From positions 682,001 through 746,000 of the forward strand of contig NZ_PGFI01000011.1 in the NCBI RefSeq assembly GCF_002797755.1: a DNA stretch of 64,000 nucleotides, in the 5' to 3' direction. The position numbers and the translations under genes were made by a program. Of this stretch, positions 34,986 to 42,935 are shown one piece after another. How positions within the stretch are numbered: the first letter of the stretch is position 1; the number at the start of each line of letters is the position of its first letter. The DNA comes from Brevirhabdus pacifica (GTDB lineage: Bacteria; Pseudomonadota; Alphaproteobacteria; Rhodobacterales; Rhodobacteraceae). A model generated the notes under the pieces. It was not told the origin of the DNA. It saw only the letters and a list, made by a program, of their open reading frames with translations, and made no database searches.

Positions 34986-36338
34986 ATGCACACCGCCTTC
35001 TCCAACCTATCGAAGCTTGCCCGTTCGGTCGAGGATACAAGAATAGCGGGCGAGGTTGCGTCGATCACCGGGCTGACGCTGACCGTCACCGGCCTGACCC
35101 GCGCCCTTGGCATTGGCGAGCGTTGCATGGTCGCCGGGCGCCACGGCCCGGTGATGGGCGAGGTGGTGGGCCTGGGCCCCGACGGAACCCATGTGCTGCC
35201 CTTTGGGAGCTGGGACGGGGTCGCGGCGGGTGTGGCGGTGACGGCCTGCGACGCGGGCGACCTGATCCGGCCCGATGCGTCATGGGTGGGACGGGTGATG
35301 GATGCGCTCGGCCGGCCGTTGGATGGGGGCGGCCCGCTCCATGACGGGCCCGAGGCGCGCCGCGTGCGTGCCGGCCCGCCGCCCGCCTTCCAGCGCCGCC
35401 GCGTCGGCGACCGCCTCGACACCCGTATCAAGACCTTCGACATTTTCACCCCGCTTTGCCGGGGGCAGCGGATGGGCGTGTTCGCCGGTTCGGGCGTTGG
35501 CAAGTCGACGCTGATGGCCATGCTGGCCCGCAACGCCCAGGCCGACGTGATCGTCATCGGCTTGGTGGGCGAGCGGGGCCGCGAGGTTCAGGACTTCATC
35601 CAGCAGGACCTGGGCGAGGAGGGGATGTCGCGCGCCGTCCTCGTCGTCTCGACCGGGGACGAGGCGCCGTTGATGCGCCGCCAGGCGGCCTGGACCGCGA
35701 CGGCGGTGGCCGAGCATTTCCGCGACGAGGGCAAGCAGGTGCTTTTGCTGGTCGACAGCGTCACCCGCTTTGCCATGGCCCAGCGGGAGATCGGCCTGGC
35801 CGGGGGGGAGCCGCCGACGACCAAGGGCTACCCGCCCACCGTCTTCGCCGAGTTGCCGCAGCTTCTGGAACGGGCGGGGCCCGGCAACGCGGGGGGCGCG
35901 GGCGACATCACCGGGCTTTATACCGTGCTGGTGGATGGCGACGACATGAACGACCCGGTGGCGGACGCGGTGCGCGGGATCATGGATGGTCACGTGGTGC
36001 TGGACCGGCGCATCGCCGAGGGCGGGCGCTACCCGGCGGTCGACCTGTTGAAAAGCATCTCGCGGATGCTGCCCGATTGTCATTCGGGGGCCGAATACGC
36101 GGTGCTTCAGGCCGCCCGCCGTCTGCTGGCAAAGTATTACGACATGGAAGAGCTGATACGCATCGGCGCCTACAAGCCCGGCTCCCACCCCGAAACAGAC
36201 GCCGCGATCCGGTTCTTCGAGCCGGTCGAGGCGTTCCTGCGCCAGCGCAAGCACGAGGCGCTGCACGTCAACGAGGCATTTGCAGAGGTCTACCGCCTGC
36301 TGGGCGAGGCCGGCATTCAGGTCGAACTGGGCGAGTAG
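34986..36338 (+). CDS. fliI: flagellar export ATPase FliI
   Basis: 450 residues. Walker A is GVFAGSGVGKSTLMAML (near residue 165), followed by VIGLVGERGREVQDF and the Walker B stretch VLLLVDSVTRFAMAQ (near residue 250). Further on are LPQLLERAG and KSISRMLPDCHSGAEYA. FliI is the F1-beta-like ATPase of the export apparatus. It stands alone on this strand, divergent from flgB and convergent with the GST gene. FliJ, its usual partner, was not found. Confidence 0.97.
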   Translation: MHTAFSNLSKLARSVEDTRIAGEVASITGLTLTVTGLTRALGIGERCMVAGRHGPVMGEVVGLGPDGTHVLPFGSWDGVAAGVAVTACDAGDLIRPDASWVGRVMDALGRPLDGGGPLHDGPEARRVRAGPPPAFQRRRVGDRLDTRIKTFDIFTPLCRGQRMGVFAGSGVGKSTLMAMLARNAQADVIVIGLVGERGREVQDFIQQDLGEEGMSRAVLVVSTGDEAPLMRRQAAWTATAVAEHFRDEGKQVLLLVDSVTRFAMAQREIGLAGGEPPTTKGYPPTVFAELPQLLERAGPGNAGGAGDITGLYTVLVDGDDMNDPVADAVRGIMDGHVVLDRRIAEGGRYPAVDLLKSISRMLPDCHSGAEYAVLQAARRLLAKYYDMEELIRIGAYKPGSHPETDAAIRFFEPVEAFLRQRKHEALHVNEAFAEVYRLLGEAGIQVELGE

Positions 36339-36340
36339 AT

Positions 36341-36362
36341 CCGCCCCCTTGTGGGGGGGCGG
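36341..36362. terminator. hairpin between convergent fliI and GST gene
   Basis: CCGCCCCC at 36341-36348 pairs with GGGGGCGG at 36355-36362. No T-run is present on either side, so termination strength is uncertain. Confidence 0.4.
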
Positions 36363-36371
36363 GAAGTCGCA

Positions 36372-37244
36372 TCACTCCGCGGCGGGCGACAGCTTGTCCT
36401 GGGTCCGCAGCTCGAAATCCGAGGCGTCGTGACGCTCGTGAAGCTGCTGCGAGGGGTGGCCCGAGGTCTTGTTGACGATACGGCCCCGGCGCACGGCCGG
36501 GCGCTGGCCAATCTCTTCGGCCCAGCGGCGCAGGTTCACGTAGGACTCCACGTCCAGGAACGTGCCGGCGTCATAGGCCTTGCCCAGGACCAGGTTGCCA
36601 TACCACGGCCAGGTCGCGATATCGGCGATCGTGTATTCGTCGCCGCCGAGATAGCGGTTCTGCGCCAGCTCCCGGTCCAGCACGTCCATCTGGCGCTTGG
36701 TCTCCATGGTGAAGCGGTTGATCGGGTATTCGAACTTCTCGGGCGCGTAGGCGTAGAAATGGCCAAAGCCGCCGCCCAGGTAGGGGGCCGAGCCTTGCAG
36801 CCAGAAAAGCCAGTTCATGGCTTCGGTGCGGTGGGCGTGGTCTTGGGGCAGGAAATGCCCGAACTCCTCGGCGAGGTAGAGGAGGATATTCCCCGATTCA
36901 AAGACCCGCGTGCCGGTCCGTGTGTCCAGCAGGGCCGGGATCTTGGAGTTGGGATTGATCTCGACGAAGCCCGAGGAGAACTGGTCTCCCTCGCCGATGC
37001 GGATGAGGTGGGCGTCGTATTCCGCGCCCGCCTCTCCGGCGGCCAGCAGCTCCTCGAACATGATCGTGACCTTCTGGCCGTTCGGGGTGCCGAGGGAATA
37101 AAGCTGGAAGGGGTGGCGGCCGCGCGGCAGCTTGGCCTGGTGGGTGGCGCCGGCGATGGGGCGGTTGATGCTGGCCCATTCTCCGCCGTTCTCATCGTCC
37201 CAGGTCCAGACCTCGGGCGGGGTGTAGGGGCTGTGGTCTGTCAT
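36372..37244 (-). CDS. yghU: YghU-like glutathione S-transferase family protein
   Basis: 290 residues. The long N-terminal arm with VWTWDDENGGEWASINRPIA and GATHQAKLPRGRHPFQLYSL is characteristic of the YghU/YfcG (nu-class) transferases. The thioredoxin-fold half has NPNSKIPALLDTRTGTRVFE and SGNILLYLAEEFGHFLP. The helical half has LGGGFGHFYAYAPEKFEYPI and ADIATWPWYGNLVLGKAYDA. In E. coli these enzymes bind two glutathiones and reduce disulfides or organic peroxides. The gene stands alone and is unrelated in function to the flagellar genes. Confidence 0.92.
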   Translation of the reverse strand: MTDHSPYTPPEVWTWDDENGGEWASINRPIAGATHQAKLPRGRHPFQLYSLGTPNGQKVTIMFEELLAAGEAGAEYDAHLIRIGEGDQFSSGFVEINPNSKIPALLDTRTGTRVFESGNILLYLAEEFGHFLPQDHAHRTEAMNWLFWLQGSAPYLGGGFGHFYAYAPEKFEYPINRFTMETKRQMDVLDRELAQNRYLGGDEYTIADIATWPWYGNLVLGKAYDAGTFLDVESYVNLRRWAEEIGQRPAVRRGRIVNKTSGHPSQQLHERHDASDFELRTQDKLSPAAE

Positions 37245-37441
37245 CGTCTGCCTCTTGTCGTTGATCGGGGCGCATTCGTAGCCTGATACCTAGCCCCAAA
37301 GTTCGCCGGGTGCGAGGGGGGGCAGAGCACGGGCGAGAGCGGGCGCATGGCGCCGCCAAGGGCGGCGGGCGCGGATCTCTCTTGGCCCCAATGGGACAGG
37401 TCTGTGGAATTTATCTGATCGGGGGCCGGGCCGCCGGCGGC

Positions 37442-37855
37442 TCAGTAGGCCTCGTCCATGCCGCCGCGGCGCAGGCGCCGCACCAGATCGATGGGCGGGG
37501 TCGGCTTGCTGCAGACCTCCACGTCGGGATGGGCCTGGCGCAGGTGGTCGGGCAGGCCGACGCCGGTGTGCACGATGACCGGCACGCGGGGCCGCAGAAC
37601 CTGAAGCACCGGCTCGATCGTGCCGTCGGGCAGGTCGACATCGACGATGGCGGCGTCCGGAAGCTCGGTCTCGATCAGGCGCAGCGCCTCGGCCACCGTG
37701 GTGGCGGGCCCCAGGGCGACGCCGCCTTCCTGCTCGATTCCGAAGACAAGATTTAGGGCGATGAAGGGTTCATCCTCGACCACCAGCACGCGCCGTCCCC
37801 TGAGCGGGGCCGGGGCTGGTGACGGAGAAATCGGTTCCTGTGAAGCCATGCTCAT
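37442..37855 (-). CDS. single-domain (CheY-like) response regulator
   Basis: 137 residues: a 20-residue Pro/Ser-rich start, then one receiver domain. LVVEDEPFIALNLVFG carries the acidic pocket, AAIVDVDLPDGT the phosphoacceptor Asp (second Asp of the motif), and the conserved Lys is in VCSKPTPP. There is no output domain. The start shares one base with the stop of the upstream sensor kinase gene, so they form a two-gene operon, and the kinase is its likely phosphodonor. Targets are unknown. Confidence 0.9.
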   Translation of the reverse strand: MSMASQEPISPSPAPAPLRGRRVLVVEDEPFIALNLVFGIEQEGGVALGPATTVAEALRLIETELPDAAIVDVDLPDGTIEPVLQVLRPRVPVIVHTGVGLPDHLRQAHPDVEVCSKPTPPIDLVRRLRRGGMDEAY

Positions 37856-40800
37856 CAGACTAGCAGCCGTTCCAGTGCAGCGGTCAATACAATTTCAATT
37901 CCGCCGCGGTTCCATGTGTAATTGATGCCCCCGCCTAATTGGCCGGTGGCACTGAGTCGCGCAAGCTGGCTTCCGAAGCCGACCCGCTGCGGGGCTCCTT
38001 CAATGGCCGGACCGCCGCTTTCGCGCCAAGTCACGGCAACCCGTTCGTCATCCCGCTCCCAGGTCATGTCGATGCGGCCCGTGGCGGTCGATAGCGCCCC
38101 GTATTTGGCCGCGTTCGTGGCCACCTCGTGCAGGATAAGCGCGAGGCTGGTGGCCGCGGTCGGTCCGATCTCGACCTCGGGCCCGGAGGCATGAAGCGCA
38201 TCCGGGCGTTCGGCAACATGGGGTTCCATCACCGCCCCGACAAGGGCTTCGAGCGAGGTGGGCGCCACGACGGTCTGGTTCGAGGTGATCGAGGTGGTGA
38301 TCAGCTCGTGCGCCCGGGCCAGCGACATCAGCCGCCCGGTCAGCGCGCTGGCCATCTCGGTCACGTCGGTCGAGTTGCGGGCGGTCATCTGGATCATGCC
38401 CGAGGTGATCGCGAAAAGGTTCTTCACCCGGTGGTTCAGTTCGCGCAGCAGCAGTTGCCGCGCCTCCTCGGCGCGCTTGCGCTCGGAGATGTCGACGATC
38501 GTGCAGACCGCGCCCTGAAGCTCGCCCTGCCAGATGACCGGGCGCACCCAGTATTCCACCGGGAAGGCGGTGCCGTCGGTGTGATAGAGCAGCTCGTCGT
38601 CGATATGGGCCATGCCCCCGTCCCGGGCGACGCGGTAGATGGGGCAATCTTCCTCGTGGTAGTGGGAGCCGTCCGGGTGGGAATGGTGGATGACGGCGTG
38701 CAGCTGCTTGCCGATCACGTCCTCTTCCTTGTCAAACCCAAGCATCCTGAGGAAGGCCGCGTTGCAGCGGGTGGTCGCCCCGTTCCTGTCGACCGCATAG
38801 AAGCCGTCGGCAGTGGCATCCAGCAACAGCGCCAGGTCCGCCTCGCGGCGGCGCAGATCGCTTTCGGTTTTGCGGCGCTGTTCGATATCGATCAGCACGC
38901 CGGGGAAGTGGGCCGGGCGGCCCTCCGCATCCAGATCGCAGCGGCCGTTGGCCTCTACCCAGCGATAGACGCCGTCATATTGCTTGACGCGGTACTCGGC
39001 GCGGTAGTTGCCGCCGTTGGCGATGGCCTCTCCGATTAGCTTCTCGACCCGAGGCAAATCCTCGGGGTGGATCGACACGACGACCTGGTCCAGGCCGACG
39101 CCCTCGCTGCAGATCTTGGGATCAAGGCCGAAGGACCGGGCGAACCGCTCGTCGGCGGTGAATAGATCGGCCTGAACCTCCCAGACCCAGGTGCCGAGGA
39201 TGGCGCCGGCGGCCAGCGCCAGCTCGACCCGTTCCTGCGCCTCTTCCAGGTTCTTCTGGGTCTGGCGCAGGGCAATCTCGGCGTTGCGGCGTTCCTGGAT
39301 GTCGGTCTGCGCGGCTTGGTAGAGGCGCGCGTTATCCAGCGCGATCGCGGCCTGGCCTGCGATGCTTTCCAGCAGCATCTCGTGGTGGACGGTGAAGCGG
39401 GCCGGCTCCGGGTGACCGAAGAAAAGCCCGCCGATCACCTCGCCAGAGCGCGACAGCACCGGCGCCGCCAGGTAGCTGCGCACCGGCAGGTGGCCCTCGG
39501 GCATCCCCTTGTATGGCGCGTTCTGGCCATAGCGGGGATCGGTGGTGATGTCGTCCGAGCGCACGATCCCCTCACCGCCGAAAGTCGGGGAGAAGACCTT
39601 GGTGTTGCGCGGCATTGGGAAACTCTCGAAAGCCGCGCGTTCAACGCCCGACAGGCTGAAAAGCATGTAGCTTTCGCCCTTGTCGTCGATCTTGTTGTAG
39701 AAGAATGCGCCGAAGGCGGCGCTTGTCACTTCGACCCCGGCATCGGTGATCATCTGCACAAGCGCGTCCGGATCCAGCTCGGAGGCCAGGCCGACGCCGG
39801 TACGGTTCAGCGTCTCCAGCAGCCGCTTCTGGACCTCCAGCTCTTCGCGGGTGTCATAGCGTTCGAGGATCATCGCGGCGGTCTGCGCCACCATTTCCAG
39901 GAATTCACGCTCGCGCCTTGAGGGCATGCCGACATGGTCGCTGTAGACCGCGAAAGTTCCCAGAAGGTCGTGCTGGCTGGACAGGATCGGTACCGACCAG
40001 CAGGCCCGCCACCCCAGCGGCATCGCCAGGTCCCTGAAGTCATCCCAGCGAGGATCCTCGGCGATGTCCGAGACGAAGACCGGTTCGTGAATGGCGGCGG
40101 CCGAGCCGCAGGAGCCGTTGCCGTCGACGATGTCGATGCTTTGCAGCGCGGTCGCGTACTCCTGGCTCAGGCCCGAGCTTGCGGCGCCGATCAGCGCCTG
40201 GCCCTTGTCGTCGCTCAGGTGGATCGAACAGGCGAGGCGATTGTCCGAGAAGGAAGGCAGTGCGCTGGCCAGCTCTTGCAGGATCTCCTCGATGGAGTTC
40301 TCGCGAAGGGTCAGCTCCAGCAGGCGGTGCTGGAGCGCGTGCAGATCGTCCTTCTGCCAGGTTTCCAGCCCGCGCTTGGGGGCCTCGGACGACTCGGACA
40401 TGTCGCAAAGGCTGCAAAGCACGCCCTCGGCCGAGCCGTCGACGGAACCGAGGGGGCTGACCATGACGATCCGCGTGTCGGACTGAGTGCCGTCATTACC
40501 GGGAACGGGCGCGTCGGTTGCGCTTTGGGGACGGGCTGTGCGGCGCACCTCATCAAGCAAGGGCAGCATGGGCGCGAAGGCTGTGCCGCCCAGCTCGGAG
40601 GCGGGCTTGCCAAGGGCGGCGGGATGCCCCGACCCCAGCAGCTCCGCGCAGGCCTGGTTGTAGACGACGGTCAGCTCTTGCCCCCAGGCGACCAGCATCG
40701 GCTGCGGCGAGCCCAGGATCGTGCCGACTGCGGATTTCAGCCCCGGGCCCCAATCGGAAAGCGGCCCCAGCGGTGTGTGGTGCCAGTTCACGGCCTCGAT

Positions 40801-40863
40801 CCGCCGGCCCAGCTCGCCGCCGTTCTCGAGGAACAGGTACGCGTCGCGATCACCGAGGGGCAT
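37855..40863 (-). CDS. HWE-family sensor histidine kinase with PAS and GAF domains
   Basis: 1002 residues from ATG at 40863, which has AAAGGAAC upstream; a GTG at 40941 is possible but lacks a ribosome site. There are no membrane segments, so it is cytoplasmic. Approximate order: PAS (20-150, starting VNWHHTPLGPLSDWGPGLKS), GAF (185-345), GAF (355-520), PAS (545-665), PAS (670-795), kinase (800-1002). The kinase has LLRELNHRVKNLFAITSG (phosphoacceptor His), HEVATNAAKYGALS and the WRE of VTWRESGGP, which place it in the HWE group. The input is unknown. The partner is probably the adjoining receiver. Confidence 0.9.
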   Translation of the reverse strand: MPLGDRDAYLFLENGGELGRRIEAVNWHHTPLGPLSDWGPGLKSAVGTILGSPQPMLVAWGQELTVVYNQACAELLGSGHPAALGKPASELGGTAFAPMLPLLDEVRRTARPQSATDAPVPGNDGTQSDTRIVMVSPLGSVDGSAEGVLCSLCDMSESSEAPKRGLETWQKDDLHALQHRLLELTLRENSIEEILQELASALPSFSDNRLACSIHLSDDKGQALIGAASSGLSQEYATALQSIDIVDGNGSCGSAAAIHEPVFVSDIAEDPRWDDFRDLAMPLGWRACWSVPILSSQHDLLGTFAVYSDHVGMPSRREREFLEMVAQTAAMILERYDTREELEVQKRLLETLNRTGVGLASELDPDALVQMITDAGVEVTSAAFGAFFYNKIDDKGESYMLFSLSGVERAAFESFPMPRNTKVFSPTFGGEGIVRSDDITTDPRYGQNAPYKGMPEGHLPVRSYLAAPVLSRSGEVIGGLFFGHPEPARFTVHHEMLLESIAGQAAIALDNARLYQAAQTDIQERRNAEIALRQTQKNLEEAQERVELALAAGAILGTWVWEVQADLFTADERFARSFGLDPKICSEGVGLDQVVVSIHPEDLPRVEKLIGEAIANGGNYRAEYRVKQYDGVYRWVEANGRCDLDAEGRPAHFPGVLIDIEQRRKTESDLRRREADLALLLDATADGFYAVDRNGATTRCNAAFLRMLGFDKEEDVIGKQLHAVIHHSHPDGSHYHEEDCPIYRVARDGGMAHIDDELLYHTDGTAFPVEYWVRPVIWQGELQGAVCTIVDISERKRAEEARQLLLRELNHRVKNLFAITSGMIQMTARNSTDVTEMASALTGRLMSLARAHELITTSITSNQTVVAPTSLEALVGAVMEPHVAERPDALHASGPEVEIGPTAATSLALILHEVATNAAKYGALSTATGRIDMTWERDDERVAVTWRESGGPAIEGAPQRVGFGSQLARLSATGQLGGGINYTWNRGGIEIVLTAALERLLV

Positions 40864-41156
40864 GAGGGGGTCCGTTCCTTTCTGGGGTATGTTCGTCAGC
40901 TGCTCCTGACAGTTTCCGTGCGCCCTGTCGAGTATCTGCACGACGGGCGTAGCGGCTTCTCAAAGATACGACCGACGTCTGAGCCAAGTGCTACCTTTCC
41001 TCGCTCACCTCGCATTCATCCGGGATAGATAACGCAATGGCGAGGCGTATCAAGAAACTTGCATCCGAGGGGGCGTGGGGGAGGGCGGCGTTTGAACGCC
41101 GGCGCCGTTTTCACGAGCGGATATCGGTGCTTGGCTGGATGGGGGTAAAGGCGGGC

Positions 41157-41849
41157 TCAGCCGCCCGCCGGGCCGGTTTCGACAGCGCGGCCCTCGGCCC
41201 GCCAGTCCGGCAGGCCGCCCCGCATCTGGCGAGAGTTGAGGCCCCGGGCCCGCAGCATCCGCACCGCCTGGTCGGAATAGATGCAGTAGGGGCCCCGGCA
41301 ATAGGCGACGATCTCGCCCAAGGCTCCGCCCGTGCCGCCTTTGCCTTCCAGCTCGGCCAGCATCTCTTCCAGCCGCGCGGGGCTGACGTGGCGGGCACCG
41401 GGTATGTGACCGGCCGCGAACTCGTCCTCGGGGCGAACATCCAGGATCGTCACGGTCCCCTCGGCCAGGCGCGCCTCCAGCTCGTCGCGGCCGATGGGCT
41501 CGGGCGGCGTCTCGCCATCCCAAAGCTGGCGGCGGATTTGCTCGGCGGTGGCCAGGTTGCGCTCGGCCACGTCGCGGATCAGCTCGAGGATCTGAAGGGT
41601 GCCCGAGTCGGTCAGGCGGTAGACCACAGCCTTGCCTCGCCGCTCGCCCGTGACAAGGCCCGCGCGGCGAAGCTGTTGCAGGTGCTGCGAGCAGTTGGCA
41701 ACGCTCAGCCCCGTCTTGGCCGCCAGCGCCTCGACCCCGCGCTCGCCCTGGGCCAGCTGTTCCAGCAGCATCAGGCGGGCGGGGGCGGCAAGGGCGCGCG
41801 CGATCAGCGCGTATTCGGCCAGGAGGGCCTGCTTGGCATTCATTGACAT
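41157..41849 (-). CDS. ArsR-family regulator fused to a rhodanese domain
   Basis: 230 residues from ATG at 41849; the longer frame would cover the candidate operator. Residues 1-95 are an ArsR winged helix (ARLMLLEQLAQGERGVEALA, then GLSVANCSQHLQQLRRAGLV). Residues 125-225 are rhodanese-like, with VTILDVRPEDEFAAGHIPGA and the active-site loop AYCRGPYCIYSD holding Cys for persulfide chemistry. Such fusions suggest a sensor of sulfane sulfur or thiol state, an inference here. It is divergent from the hydroxylase at 41931 and may control it and itself. Confidence 0.92.
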   Translation of the reverse strand: MSMNAKQALLAEYALIARALAAPARLMLLEQLAQGERGVEALAAKTGLSVANCSQHLQQLRRAGLVTGERRGKAVVYRLTDSGTLQILELIRDVAERNLATAEQIRRQLWDGETPPEPIGRDELEARLAEGTVTILDVRPEDEFAAGHIPGARHVSPARLEEMLAELEGKGGTGGALGEIVAYCRGPYCIYSDQAVRMLRARGLNSRQMRGGLPDWRAEGRAVETGPAGG

Positions 41850-41868
41850 GGGGACCCCGCATACATAA

Positions 41869-41890
41869 CATTCAAGTATTAGATTGAATG
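41869..41890. promoter_or_regulatory. candidate operator of the ArsR-rhodanese regulator
   Basis: CATTCAA at 41869-41875 and TTGAATG at 41884-41890 form a perfect 7-base inverted repeat with an 8-base AT-rich centre. It lies in the 81-base gap between the divergent regulator and hydroxylase genes. ArsR-family dimers bind repeats of this kind. Confidence 0.6.
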
Positions 41891-41930
41891 ATAGCATATC
41901 ATCAATCGCCCTCAAGCCCCAAGGTGCCGA

Positions 41931-42812
41931 ATGAGCGATCTTCTCCTGTCATCCGAATCCCTCGTCAGGCTGGTCGCCTTCCTGGGCGTTCTGTCGGCCA
42001 TGGCCCTGTGGGAGCTTGCCGCCCCCCGCCGCCGGCTGGAGATCCCCCGCGTCCTGCGCTGGTCGAACAACCTGGCGCTGGTGGTTGTCGACACGATCAT
42101 CCTGCGCCTCAGCTTTCCCATGCTGGCGGTGGGTCTGGCCCTGATGGCCGAGGACCGGGGCTGGGGGCTGTTGAACAACCTCGCGGTGCCGGGATGGCTC
42201 TCGGTCCTCGTCTCGATGATGGTGCTGGACCTTGCGATCTACCTTCAGCACGTGATGTTCCACGCCGTGCCGGGCCTGTGGCGGCTGCACCGGATGCATC
42301 ACGCTGACCTGGATTTCGACGCCACCACCGGCCTGCGCTTTCACCCGGTCGAGATCCTGGCGTCGATGGGGATCAAGCTGGCGGTGGTGGCGGCGCTGGG
42401 CCCGCCCGCGGTGGCCGTTCTGCTGTTCGAGGTGGTGCTGAACGCAAGCGCGCTTTTCAACCATGCCAACATCGACCTGCCGCGACCCGTGGACCGGGTG
42501 CTGCGCTGGCTGATCGTCACCCCCGACATGCACCGGGTCCACCATTCGACCGACCCGCGCGAAACCAATTCCAACTACGGGTTCAACCTGCCGTGGTGGG
42601 ACCGGCTGTTCGGGACCTACCTGGCACAGCCCGCCAAGGGTCACACCGGCATGGAGATCGGGATCGAACAGTTCCGAACCCGCCGCGACCTGTGGCTGGA
42701 CCGGATGCTGCTTCAGCCCCTGCGCGGGCCGGCCAGCGGCGGCGCGCTGGATCCCCGTGCCTATCGCCGGGAAGAGGGGGCGGAGCGCGTCACGCCCCGC
42801 CCCGGCGAGTAG
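41931..42812 (+). CDS. sterol desaturase / fatty acid hydroxylase family membrane protein
   Basis: 293 residues with four or more hydrophobic segments. The di-iron His clusters are present in order: LQHVMFH (near residue 105), LHRMHHAD (near 120), FNHANIDLP (near 180) and MHRVHHSTDPRETNSNYGF (near 200). The family hydroxylates or desaturates lipid carbons in the inner membrane using O2. The end WWDRLFGTYLAQP is also typical. The substrate cannot be told from sequence. It is divergent from the ArsR-rhodanese gene and shares its regulatory gap. Confidence 0.88.
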   Translation: MSDLLLSSESLVRLVAFLGVLSAMALWELAAPRRRLEIPRVLRWSNNLALVVVDTIILRLSFPMLAVGLALMAEDRGWGLLNNLAVPGWLSVLVSMMVLDLAIYLQHVMFHAVPGLWRLHRMHHADLDFDATTGLRFHPVEILASMGIKLAVVAALGPPAVAVLLFEVVLNASALFNHANIDLPRPVDRVLRWLIVTPDMHRVHHSTDPRETNSNYGFNLPWWDRLFGTYLAQPAKGHTGMEIGIEQFRTRRDLWLDRMLLQPLRGPASGGALDPRAYRREEGAERVTPRPGE

Positions 42813-42935
42813 ACGGGCGGTGCCGCCCCCAAATGGCGGCGCCCCGGTCGCCACGCGCAATAGGGCCGCAAATCAATTGATTTTTCACGACACCCCCCCG
42901 ATGGTTCATGCGCAGCCAACCGCGGGGTCAGGGAC

